Shown here piece by piece: positions 5,754 to 12,554 of a stretch of 12,792 nucleotides of DNA (the stretch's first letter is position 1; the number at the start of each line of letters is the position of its first letter). The stretch comes from DASYPQ01 sp041488095 (lineage in GTDB: Bacteria; Planctomycetota; UBA1135; GCA-002686595). The stretch lies in the NCBI GenBank assembly GCA_041488095.1, contig JBGPOP010000064.1:1-12792 (forward strand). The letters are read 5' to 3'. The notes beneath the pieces were generated by a model that saw only the letters and a program-made list of their open reading frames with translations, was not told the DNA's origin and did no database searches. Made by a program: the position numbers and the translations under genes.

Positions 5754-8700
5754 TCGCCGGTCAGAACCCACGCGGCCCAGTCGTGCGTCGAGTACTTGGG
5801 GCGGCCGGCCTCGTCTTTGGCGTTCCGGATTTTCATCTTTGCCCCCCACAGCGCCTGCCACTTGGGCTTCTTCTCGACCCATAGCCGCCGGTAGAAATCG
5901 AGCATCAGAGTTTTCGTCGCTTCGTCAGGGACCTCCCAGACGGACGTGATCACCGAGCGCGCGCCGGCCATGTGCAGCGCCTTCTGCAGGGAGGCGACTC
6001 CCTGGCCCGCCCGGCGCACGCCCCCGTTCGTGTCGCAGGCCGAGAGCACCGCGAGCTCGCAGCTCGAGAGATCGAGCGCGCTCACCTCCTCGGCCGTGAT
6101 CAGGCCCGGGATCCGGCCGAGCTCGTCTTCGGGCAGGTTCGCACCCGCCAGAGCGAGGCCACAGAGAAGCATCGGGCTCATGCCCCTCACCTGCTCGCCC
6201 AGCCCCATCCGCACCCCGAAGTTCATCTTCACGTCGATTGGCTGCGGGTCCTCGCTCGAGAGGATCGACTCCGGCGCGAACCACCCGTGCGCCGCGACGT
6301 GGAGGAATCGCGCTCGGGGCGCGAGCGACACCAGGCCCTCGCGTGACGCGCGCCGCCGCTCCAGGACGATGGCCCGGTCTTTCTCCCCGAACTCCTCGTC
6401 GTAGTGCACCTGGATCCCCTCCACCTCGGAGCGCGTCCCGGGCAGCGGCGGGAAGCCGCGGTCCCACGCTCCCTTGCGCAAGATGCCCGAGTGCTCCGGA
6501 GTGCGGGATGGAGTCGCTGCGGCCAGCTTGTCCGCTTCGTCCGGCTCGTCCGGCCCGACCGGCTCGTGGTCGCAGTCGGGAAAGCCGACCGCGAGGAGGA
6601 TCCCGGTGGGGGAGGTGGGCTTCTCGGACGCGGTCTGTTGGTGGAGAAGGAGGTTCAGTGCCACCTCGATCTGCAGCTTCTCGCCGAGCAGCGTGGAGTC
6701 TGCGGTCGGCGTGTGCTCGGCCTTCACGCCGCTCGAGGGACCTCCCCACACTTCGCCCGCGGGCAGCGCCTCCAGCGGAACGAGGTGCAGCTCATCGTCG
6801 AGCGCGACGACGACGCGTACTGCGCCCGAGAGCGCCTCGCGCAAGGGATCGAAGACGAGGCGGCGCAGATCGGTGCCGCGCGCGATGAGCGGGCTCTGCG
6901 TGTCGAGAGGGACCGCAGCGCCGCGCTCGAGGCGCACGCCGACGGCGTTGCGCCAGGCCTCGACGGCCTTCTCGATCGGCTCGATCGGCCCGAGCTCCAC
7001 ACGCGTGAGCTTGCCTCCCGAGCGCACGACGAAGGCGCACAGGCTGGGGGTCACGGTCTCGGGGCCGGCAGCACCGTAGGCCCAGCAGTTGTAGCTGCGA
7101 TAGCCCACCAACGCCTCGCGCTCGCCGAGATGCGACGACAGCGCGGCAAAGTCCGTATCGAGCGCCGCGATGGCGCTGCCACCCAGATGGCTTCCGAGCT
7201 TCACCAGCTCGCGCTGGCTTCGATCCAGCTCGGCGCTCGTGGCGGCGAACTCCTCGCTCTTTCCACCGTTCTGCCCGAGTGCCGCCAGTCGGCTCGTCGC
7301 CTCGCTGATTCGCTCCCGCGTCTTCTCCCAGTCGGGGTCCGAGCGCGCCGCGCGCGCGAGCCGCGCGGAGAAGAGAGCCACGTTGCGCGTGCTCTCCGAG
7401 AGAAGGAGAGCCTGCTCCTCGAGCGCCTCGTCCTCGCCGAAGACGCCGTACCCGCGGGCGAGCGAGAGCGGAAGATCGAGAGCGTGCCCGCTCGCGGCGC
7501 GCTCCTCGGCTTCGCGGCCCGAAGAACCAAGCACGGCCTGCAGCGCCGCCCCTCTCATGCCATGCAGGAAGCTCGCGACGAACCCGGTGAACTTCACCTT
7601 TCTCATGCCATGCAGGAAGCTCGCGACGAAGCCGGTGACCTTCACCTTGCTCTTGTCGCCGTCCTTCTCCCTCTCTCCCCGGCTTCGGGCTCGCTCTCGC
7701 TGGGCGAGCGCAGTGGCGCAGTTGCATCGAGCCAGCTGAAGGTCGGGATGGCCATCGGGAAGTGTGCGCTTTCTGACCTCGAGGACCTTCTCGTAGAGCG
7801 GACGCGCGCGTTCGAGATCTCCGAGCGCCTCGATCGTGGTCGCCAGGTTCTGGCGTGCCAGTTGGAGGTTTGGGTGATCATCCGGGAGATTCTTCAAATC
7901 GATTGCGAGTACCTTCTCCTTGAGCAAGAGCGCGGTCTGCGGATCACCCAGGAGGTCGATCATCCCGGCCAAGTCGAGCCGAACGATCTGAAGTTCGAGG
8001 TCGTCATCCGGCCGCGTTCTCTCGAGGACGTCCCTGACCTTCTCGAGGAGCTCCCGCGCGCTCTTGGGGTCTCCGAGCGAGCACAAGGTGATGGCGAGGT
8101 TGACCCGCGTCCCCTGGAGGTTCGGGTCGTCCTCCCCGAGCGTCTTCGACTCGATTTGGAGGGCCCTCTCCTCGAGATCGCGAGCGCCCTGAAAATCCCC
8201 GAGCGCCAGGAGGCTCGTGCCCAGATTCATCCGCGCCAGCTGGACGTCTTGGTGGTCCTCGGGAAGCGTCCTAAAATAGACCTCGAGCACCTTCTGCTCC
8301 AGGGAGCGCGCACCCAGGAGATCCCCGAGCGGCTTGATCGTCCCGGCGAGGTTGATCCGCGCGGATTGAAGGTCGGGATGGTCGTCGGGGAGGGTGCGCG
8401 TGCAGTGAGACAGAGTCAGCCTCCAAGCGCCTTCCGTGGAATGCAGGAGCGTCAGGCTCCTCGTCACCCAGCCCGTGAGCCAGGCCTGATCCGCCACGAG
8501 CTCGCTCTCGGTCCCGCCTTCCACGCCGACGAGGTGCTCGACCAGAGCCTCCGCGCGCGGGCGTGCCGCCGTCAGATTCTTGGCCTTGAGAAGCTTCTTG
8601 ACTTCGATGAGCTCCTGCTTCGCACGCTTCGCCTCCGCGCGCGTCGCGTCGGTTTCCGGAGCGGCGAGGAGATGCAGCTCGACCTTGCCCGTGCCGCCCG

Positions 8701-9040
8701 GTTTCGACGCTGCGACGGCGATCACGAGCTTCATCCCCGGCTCGACCTCGAGCTTCACGTACGGCGTCGGCTTCCCGCCTGAATCGTCGTCCTCGTCGAG
8801 GAGCTTGCCGCTTTCATCCTCGACTCGCAGGAAGGTGTCGAGCTTGCCCGCGCCCTTCGTCCACACGTGGAGAGTGCCCGAGAACTCGATCGTGTGCTCG
8901 ACGCGCTTCGAAGGGCCGTGGCCTTCGAGGACGGGATCGCTCGGGACGATCTCGAGCGGGACGACGCGATCGAAGGGGCGGGGCGGGGCAGCGGAGCTGT
9001 CCTGCAAGGCGAGCAGCAGGAGCGCAGCGAGCATGGGCAT
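5744..9040 (-). CDS. TPR-CHAT caspase-like protein with PPC-like domain, 1098 aa
   Basis: CHAT domains are caspase/separase-fold cysteine proteases often coupled to TPR sensors. Residues 1-18 are a short signal-like hydrophobic stretch without a basic residue. Residues 45-127 resemble a PPC-type beta-sandwich (DTFLRVEDESGKLLDEDDDS). Residues 217-426 hold five 42-residue kinesin-light-chain-type TPRs, each starting like LPDDHPDLQ, and a sixth is truncated near 448. Residues 465-496 are two near-identical 16-mers. A helical, charged region (about 500-615) leads into the CHAT region (about 640-1098), with catalytic His918 in HVAAHGW and Cys1002 in LSACDT, so the protease site looks intact. An in-frame TAG directly before the ATG at 9040 rules out an upstream start; an ATG at 9034 is the only close alternative. 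The substrate is unknown, and no gasdermin-like or other obvious target is adjacent. Export is inferred only from the weak signal. Confidence 0.92.
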   Translation of the reverse strand: MPMLAALLLLALQDSSAAPPRPFDRVVPLEIVPSDPVLEGHGPSKRVEHTIEFSGTLHVWTKGAGKLDTFLRVEDESGKLLDEDDDSGGKPTPYVKLEVEPGMKLVIAVAASKPGGTGKVELHLLAAPETDATRAEAKRAKQELIEVKKLLKAKNLTAARPRAEALVEHLVGVEGGTESELVADQAWLTGWVTRSLTLLHSTEGAWRLTLSHCTRTLPDDHPDLQSARINLAGTIKPLGDLLGARSLEQKVLEVYFRTLPEDHQDVQLARMNLGTSLLALGDFQGARDLEERALQIESKTLGEDDPNLQGTRVNLAITLCSLGDPKSARELLEKVRDVLERTRPDDDLELQIVRLDLAGMIDLLGDPQTALLLKEKVLAIDLKNLPDDHPNLQLARQNLATTIEALGDLERARPLYEKVLEVRKRTLPDGHPDLQLARCNCATALAQRERARSRGEREKDGDKSKVKVTGFVASFLHGMRKVKFTGFVASFLHGMRGAALQAVLGSSGREAEERAASGHALDLPLSLARGYGVFGEDEALEEQALLLSESTRNVALFSARLARAARSDPDWEKTRERISEATSRLAALGQNGGKSEEFAATSAELDRSQRELVKLGSHLGGSAIAALDTDFAALSSHLGEREALVGYRSYNCWAYGAAGPETVTPSLCAFVVRSGGKLTRVELGPIEPIEKAVEAWRNAVGVRLERGAAVPLDTQSPLIARGTDLRRLVFDPLREALSGAVRVVVALDDELHLVPLEALPAGEVWGGPSSGVKAEHTPTADSTLLGEKLQIEVALNLLLHQQTASEKPTSPTGILLAVGFPDCDHEPVGPDEPDEADKLAAATPSRTPEHSGILRKGAWDRGFPPLPGTRSEVEGIQVHYDEEFGEKDRAIVLERRRASREGLVSLAPRARFLHVAAHGWFAPESILSSEDPQPIDVKMNFGVRMGLGEQVRGMSPMLLCGLALAGANLPEDELGRIPGLITAEEVSALDLSSCELAVLSACDTNGGVRRAGQGVASLQKALHMAGARSVITSVWEVPDEATKTLMLDFYRRLWVEKKPKWQALWGAKMKIRNAKDEAGRPKYSTHDWAAWVLTGDPN
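7553..7648 (-). repeat. 48-bp in-frame tandem duplication within the CHAT gene
   Basis: Two adjacent 48-bp units (7553-7600 and 7601-7648) differ at two positions. They encode KVKVTGFVASFLHGMR and KVKFTGFVASFLHGMR (residues 465-480 and 481-496) with no spacer. The frame is preserved, so the protein gains 16 residues between the TPR array and the helical linker to the CHAT domain. Confidence 0.95.
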
Positions 9041-9042
9041 CT

Positions 9043-9048
9043 AGGATA
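9043..9048 (-). promoter_or_regulatory. Possible -10 element (TATCCT) of the CHAT gene
   Basis: On the minus strand, TATCCT ends 2 bp before the ATG at 9040. Transcription starting about 7 bp downstream would begin at or inside the first codons, implying a leaderless message starting at the ATG at 9040 or 9034. No ribosome binding site is visible before the ATG. Confidence 0.35.
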
Positions 9049-9135
9049 GCGGTCTCGGACCAGACTCTCTCGCTGATCCACCCAGGGGCCACGCCGCCCA
9101 GGTCCGCACGCCCGGGGGCACTTCGCATATATAGA

Positions 9136-9176
9136 GGAAGCGAACCCCCCCACGGGGCCCTCAGAACGGTGCTTCC
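9136..9176 (-). terminator. Weak inverted repeat after the 118-aa gene
   Basis: GGAAGC (9136-9141) pairs with GCTTCC (9171-9176), just past the stop of the minus-strand gene. Inside is a small CCCC/GGGG hairpin (about 9147-9157). An AT-rich TATATA (9128-9133) lies just beyond. It may end the 118-aa gene's transcript, but the loop is long and there is no clear T-tract. Confidence 0.25.
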
Positions 9177-9180
9177 CCCT

Positions 9181-9537
9181 TCACCGACCAGCGCAGGGGA
9201 CGCCGTCCAGGAAAACAACGGGCATCCTCTTCAGCCTGTACCGATTCGAAAGACGTGCCGCGAAAGCCTCCATCCGCGGGCCGCATTCCTCGGCCGTCTT
9301 CCCGATGGCCCGGATGTGCGCGTGCTCCTCCAGGGGTGCGGGCAGCCCGAGCTTCGCCAGCGACTCGTTCCGGACGCACACCGACACGCAGTAACCCTGC
9401 CCGGGTCCGTGCGTGTGGTAGTTCAGGATGAGCTGCTCGCCCGCGCGGGCGGCGTTCTCGACCTTCACGGAGTAGCTCGGGTGCGCGGCGATCAGGTCGC
9501 AGACGTGGTCGAAGTACGGCAGGAGCTCGGGGTCCAT
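9181..9537 (-). CDS. Conserved-looking orphan protein, 118 aa
   Basis: I do not recognise the family. The product has no signal or membrane segment and balanced composition, so it is probably a small cytosolic alpha/beta protein. It begins MDPELLPYFDHV, has a central NYHTHGPGQGYCVSVCV stretch with clustered His and Cys residues, an acidic/helical EECGPRMEAFAARLS region and a hydrophobic near-C-terminal strand (PVVFLDGV). The frame is open back to 9849, but translation upstream of the ATG at 9537 is Arg/Pro/Ala-rich and overlaps the oppositely transcribed FG-GAP gene, so I place the start at 9537. A TAGGCT hexamer lies 11 bp before this ATG. The gene is 140 bp upstream of the CHAT gene on the same strand; a functional link is possible but unsupported. 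Confidence 0.75.
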   Translation of the reverse strand: MDPELLPYFDHVCDLIAAHPSYSVKVENAARAGEQLILNYHTHGPGQGYCVSVCVRNESLAKLGLPAPLEEHAHIRAIGKTAEECGPRMEAFAARLSNRYRLKRMPVVFLDGVPCAGR

Positions 9538-9548
9538 CGCGGGCGAAG

Positions 9549-9554
9549 AGCCTA
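9549..9554 (-). promoter_or_regulatory. Possible -10 element (TAGGCT) of the 118-aa gene
   Basis: On the minus strand, TAGGCT ends 11 bp before the ATG at 9537. The predicted 5' leader would be only about 5 nt, with no ribosome binding site, again suggesting near-leaderless initiation. It supports the short gene start. Confidence 0.35.
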
Positions 9555-9643
9555 TCAGGGAAGTGGCGTACAAGCCGGACGGCGCGGGTTGGTCTCGACC
9601 AGAATCCCCCGGCGCGGGCGTCGCGTCGACCTCACGTGCCTGA

Positions 9644-9649
9644 TAGCCT
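9644..9649 (+). promoter_or_regulatory. Possible -10 element (TAGCCT) of the FG-GAP/TPR operon
   Basis: TAGCCT lies 54 bp before the GTG at 9704, in the intergenic region shared with the divergent 118-aa gene. No -35 box is clear. The two divergent elements are about 90 bp apart. Confidence 0.3.
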
Positions 9650-9693
9650 GAGGCCCGGAGAGGGCACTGCTTTGCCCACTTGGTTGCCCACCT

Positions 9694-9699
9694 GGAGGG
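9694..9699 (+). promoter_or_regulatory. Ribosome binding site (GGAGGG) fixing a GTG start
   Basis: GGAGGG lies 4 nt before the GTG at 9704. This strong Shine-Dalgarno favours GTG 9704 over the upstream TTG at 9680, which lacks one. Confidence 0.55.
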
Positions 9700-9703
9700 C
9701 TTG

Positions 9704-11470
9704 GTGACGAGAGGACGGTCCTTCCGTGTCCATGGGCGCCTGTTTTCTTCGCTCGTGATCGGCGGGCTCGGCCTCGCCGGCTGTGCTCGCGACGAGACGA
9801 ACGGCGCCCGGCCGGCTCCGCAGATCCGGCCTTGGTTCGTCGATCGCACGCGCGAGCTCGGCGTCCACTTCAGCTACGAGAACGGGGCCACGGGCAAGCG
9901 GTACATCACGGAGGTCATGGGGGGAGGCGTGGGGCTGTTCGACTTCGACGGCGACGGCGATCTCGATCTCCTCCTCGTCAACGGGAATCTGGATCCGGTC
10001 AGCGGGACACCGACGGGCCCCTTCGTCGATCACCTGTACGAGAACCGCATCCGCGCGCCCCGGGCGACCGGTGTCGTGCGTGCAGCCGAGGCCGGCTTCG
10101 TGGACGTCACCGAGGGTTCAGGCCTGGGCGACGGCGGCTACGGCATGGGGCTCGCCGTCGGCGACATCGACAACGACGGCGACCTCGATGTCCTGGTCAC
10201 GAGCCTCGCGGGCGCGCGGCTGTACCGCAACGACGGAACCGGCCACTTCCAGGACATCAGCGCGGTTGCGGGCATCCACGTGACCGGCTGGTGCGCCTCG
10301 GCCGCCTTCCTCGATTACGACCGCGATGGATTCCTGGACCTGTACATCGCGCGCTATCTCGTCTTCGACCCGCTGATCCATTGCACCACGAGCGCCAGCC
10401 GACCGGACTACTGCGGCCCCACGGCCTTCCAGCCGGTCTCCGACGTGCTGCTGCACAACGACGGAGGCAGGCGGTTCACGGACGTCAGCGTCGCCTCCGG
10501 GATCGCCAGCCTGCGCGCGCCAGGTCTGGGTGTCGTGTGCGCCGACCTCGACGGAGACGGCTGGACGGACATCTACGTGGCCAACGACGCCTACGCGAAC
10601 CATCTGTGGATCAACCAGCACGACGGCACGTTCCGCGAAGCCGCCTTCCAGATGGGTGCCGCCCTCAACCTGTACGGGCACGCCGAGGCGGGGATGGGCG
10701 TGGTCGTGGCCGACTTCGACGGCGACGGAACCCTGGACCTCTTCATCACGCACCTCGTCGACGAGAGCAACATCCTCTACCTGAATCGCGGCGGTGGGCG
10801 CGGCTTCTACGACGCCACCGGACGCAGCGGAACGGCCGCATCGAGCGTCCCGCTCACGGGCTTCGGCGTCGTCGCCATGGACGCCGATCTCGACGGCGAC
10901 CTGGACATCCTCGTCGTCGACGGGCGCGTCAATCGCGGCGACCCGCGGCCCGATTCGCGCTCTCCGCCTCCGCTGGACGAGCTGTCCGAGCCCAATCTCC
11001 TCTATCTCAACGACGGCCACGCACACTTCACCCTGGCATCGAACCTGGCGGGCGAGCTGTGCTCGTCGGTCGAGGTCTCGCGCGGCTTGGCCGTGGGGGA
11101 CCTCGACGGGGATGGCAACCTGGATGTCGTCGTGAACAACATCGGCAGCCCCGCGCGCGTCTACCTCAACGAAGCACCGCGAGCCGGCCGCTGGCTGAGC
11201 CTGCGCGCGGTCGATCCGCGCCTGCATCGCGACGCGCTCGGAGCTCTGGTCACGGTCAAAGCCGGCGGCCGGCGCTTCGTGCGCCTCATCGAGTCGAGCT
11301 CCAGCTATCTCTCGTGCAGCGACCCGCGGGCGCATTTCGGACTGGGCCGGGTGGATGCGGTGGAGTCGATCGAGGTCGTCTGGCCGGACGGCTTGCGCGA
11401 GTTCTTCTCGACCGATTGCGTCGACTGCGCCGTGGAGCTCCGGCGCGGCGCAGGGCGGGAATCGAAGTGA
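9704..11470 (+). CDS. FG-GAP/VCBS propeller lipoprotein with ASPIC/UnbV domain, 588 aa
   Basis: The protein starts with a lipoprotein signal (basic TRGRSFRVHGR, hydrophobic core, lipobox LAGC with Cys27). Seven Ca-binding FG-GAP-type loops of the DxDGDGxxD kind follow, starting near residues 80, 154, 204, 281, 337, 395 and 466, which fits a seven-bladed beta-propeller of the CRTAC1-like family. Residues about 497-568 match the ASPIC/UnbV module (GALVTVKAGG, IESSSSYLS, HFGLG, EVVWPDG). Proteins of this build are surface or periplasmic and are thought to bind partners or glycans; no catalytic role is established. A conserved-looking Cys-containing insert (CTTSASRPDYCGP, residues 227-239) sits in the third blade. 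A GTG start at 9704 is chosen from the Shine-Dalgarno at 9694. The stop overlaps the next gene's GTG by 4 bp, so the two are translationally coupled. Confidence 0.92.
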   Translation: MTRGRSFRVHGRLFSSLVIGGLGLAGCARDETNGARPAPQIRPWFVDRTRELGVHFSYENGATGKRYITEVMGGGVGLFDFDGDGDLDLLLVNGNLDPVSGTPTGPFVDHLYENRIRAPRATGVVRAAEAGFVDVTEGSGLGDGGYGMGLAVGDIDNDGDLDVLVTSLAGARLYRNDGTGHFQDISAVAGIHVTGWCASAAFLDYDRDGFLDLYIARYLVFDPLIHCTTSASRPDYCGPTAFQPVSDVLLHNDGGRRFTDVSVASGIASLRAPGLGVVCADLDGDGWTDIYVANDAYANHLWINQHDGTFREAAFQMGAALNLYGHAEAGMGVVVADFDGDGTLDLFITHLVDESNILYLNRGGGRGFYDATGRSGTAASSVPLTGFGVVAMDADLDGDLDILVVDGRVNRGDPRPDSRSPPPLDELSEPNLLYLNDGHAHFTLASNLAGELCSSVEVSRGLAVGDLDGDGNLDVVVNNIGSPARVYLNEAPRAGRWLSLRAVDPRLHRDALGALVTVKAGGRRFVRLIESSSSYLSCSDPRAHFGLGRVDAVESIEVVWPDGLREFFSTDCVDCAVELRRGAGRESK

Positions 11471-12516
11471 GCCGTCGGAAGAAGGGTGGTCGGAGGAGGA
11501 ATGCAGGCGGCCCGCGGGTCGATCCGCCGGCTGCCCGGCGAAAAATGCCGGCGCGCGGGGTGCTGATCGCGGTCGCGTCGATCGTGCTGGGCGCTGTGGC
11601 CCTGGTGTGGTGGAACGGGTCGTCACCGCTCCGCTCGCGACCCGCGAATGCAGTCGAGGTCCCCAACCCGGCCACGACCGGATACGAAGCACCGGTGCAG
11701 GAGATCGTCGCCCAGGCGCGTCGGGGAGTCCTCGACAATCCCAGCTCGGCGGATGCTTGGGGTTGGCTCGCGGCCGTGCTCGATGCCCACCGCTTCTTCG
11801 AGCACGCCGAGCCCGCCTATCGGCGCGCGCTGGAGCTCGCGCCGGATGATCCGAAGTTGACCTACAACCTGGCGATCCTGCTCGAGTCGCGCGGTGCCGA
11901 TCCGGACGAGAGCCTGCGCCTCTACCGCAACTTCGCGCAGCGCGAGCCGAAGTTCCCGCCCGTGCACGTCCGCATGGGGCATGACTTGGTGATCCAGGGT
12001 CGGATGGAAGCGGCTGCGGAGGCCTACCGCGCCGCGCTGGCGCTCGATCCGCAGCTGACGATCGCCCGCCGCGCTCTCGGGCAGGTGCTGATCGTGCTCG
12101 ATGACACGGCCGGGGCGGCGGAGGAGCTGCAGCGCGTGGCCGCGGCGGCACCCGAGGATGGGCCGACCCAGGCCGCGCTCGCGCAGGTCTACACGCGCCT
12201 GGGCGACGAAGCGCGTGCAGCCGAAGCGATGCGGCGCGGGCGAGAGCTGCCGGACAAGCTGAGCCTCCCCGATCCCGTGCAGTTCCTCGTCACGCAGCAG
12301 GGCCGGAGCGCTCGCCAAGCCTCGACCCGCGCCGCGAGCCGGGTCCTCACGGCCGACTACGCCGGGGCGGTCGAGGATCTCAAGATCGTCTTGCGCACGC
12401 GGAGCGAAGATCCGCGCATCCACGAGCGCCTCGCCGAGGCGTACCAGCATCTCGGGCAGTCGGCGTTGGCCGGGCAGCAACTCGCGGAGGCGCGGAGGCT
12501 GCGCGGCGAGCGCTGA
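11467..12516 (+). CDS. Membrane-anchored TPR protein, 349 aa
   Basis: The start is a GTG whose last two bases lie in the TGA of the gene before it (4-bp GTGA overlap), giving an Arg/Lys-rich cytoplasmic N-terminus (RRKKGGRRR). Residues about 31-49 form one membrane helix ending in WW. By the positive-inside rule, the remaining 300 residues face the periplasm. These hold several TPRs: residues about 90-260 contain helix pairs such as AEPAYRRALELAPDDP, AAEAYRAALALDPQ and LGDEARAAEAMRRGRE, and a last pair lies near 295-345 (DYAGAVEDLKIVLRT). TPRs are protein-binding scaffolds. Co-translation with the ASPIC/UnbV lipoprotein suggests they work together at the envelope, a pairing I recall as common in Planctomycetota and related phyla. 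An ATG at 11545 would shorten the protein by 26 residues but keep the membrane helix. Confidence 0.88.
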   Translation: MSRRKKGGRRRNAGGPRVDPPAARRKMPARGVLIAVASIVLGAVALVWWNGSSPLRSRPANAVEVPNPATTGYEAPVQEIVAQARRGVLDNPSSADAWGWLAAVLDAHRFFEHAEPAYRRALELAPDDPKLTYNLAILLESRGADPDESLRLYRNFAQREPKFPPVHVRMGHDLVIQGRMEAAAEAYRAALALDPQLTIARRALGQVLIVLDDTAGAAEELQRVAAAAPEDGPTQAALAQVYTRLGDEARAAEAMRRGRELPDKLSLPDPVQFLVTQQGRSARQASTRAASRVLTADYAGAVEDLKIVLRTRSEDPRIHERLAEAYQHLGQSALAGQQLAEARRLRGER

Positions 12517-12526
12517 GGATTCAGCG
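12511..12526. terminator. Hairpin over the TPR gene stop codon
   Basis: CGCTGA (12511-12516) and TCAGCG (12521-12526) form a perfect 6-bp stem with a GGAT loop. The first arm contains the TGA stop. It sits at the second convergent junction and has the same stem and loop size as the one at 5738. No T-run follows. Confidence 0.35.
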
Positions 12527-12554
12527 GAATCTGGCCCACACCGCTGTCCAGGAA

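Noticed and set aside
7553..7648. CRISPR or transposon interpretation of the 48-bp repeat
   Set aside because: There are only two directly abutting copies with no spacers, and both remain in frame inside a gene, which fits a simple tandem duplication.
6404..8782. 792-aa plus-strand ORF opposite the CHAT gene
   Set aside because: It is the antisense shadow of the CHAT gene; its Arg/Leu/Glu-rich composition has no domain, and the minus-strand gene has clear TPR and CHAT motifs.
9128..9133. TATATA as a promoter
   Set aside because: It stands out in GC-rich DNA, but no properly spaced -35 box was found in either direction and the TATCCT next to the ATG is an equally good candidate; I could not decide between them.
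9181..9849. 222-aa version of the orphan gene starting at 9849
   Set aside because: The extra N-terminus is Arg/Pro-rich and overlaps the oppositely oriented FG-GAP gene and its promoter region; the ATG at 9537 has a -10-like hexamer nearby.
10118..12151. 677-aa minus-strand ORF opposite the FG-GAP and TPR genes
   Set aside because: Low-complexity Arg/Ala/Pro/Asp shadow of two genes that have unmistakable domains on the other strand.
9832..12516. A single 894-aa frame spanning the FG-GAP and TPR genes
   Set aside because: Only the part after 11467 is genuine. The earlier part is a shifted, Arg-rich reading of the FG-GAP gene, so this is not a fusion or frameshift.
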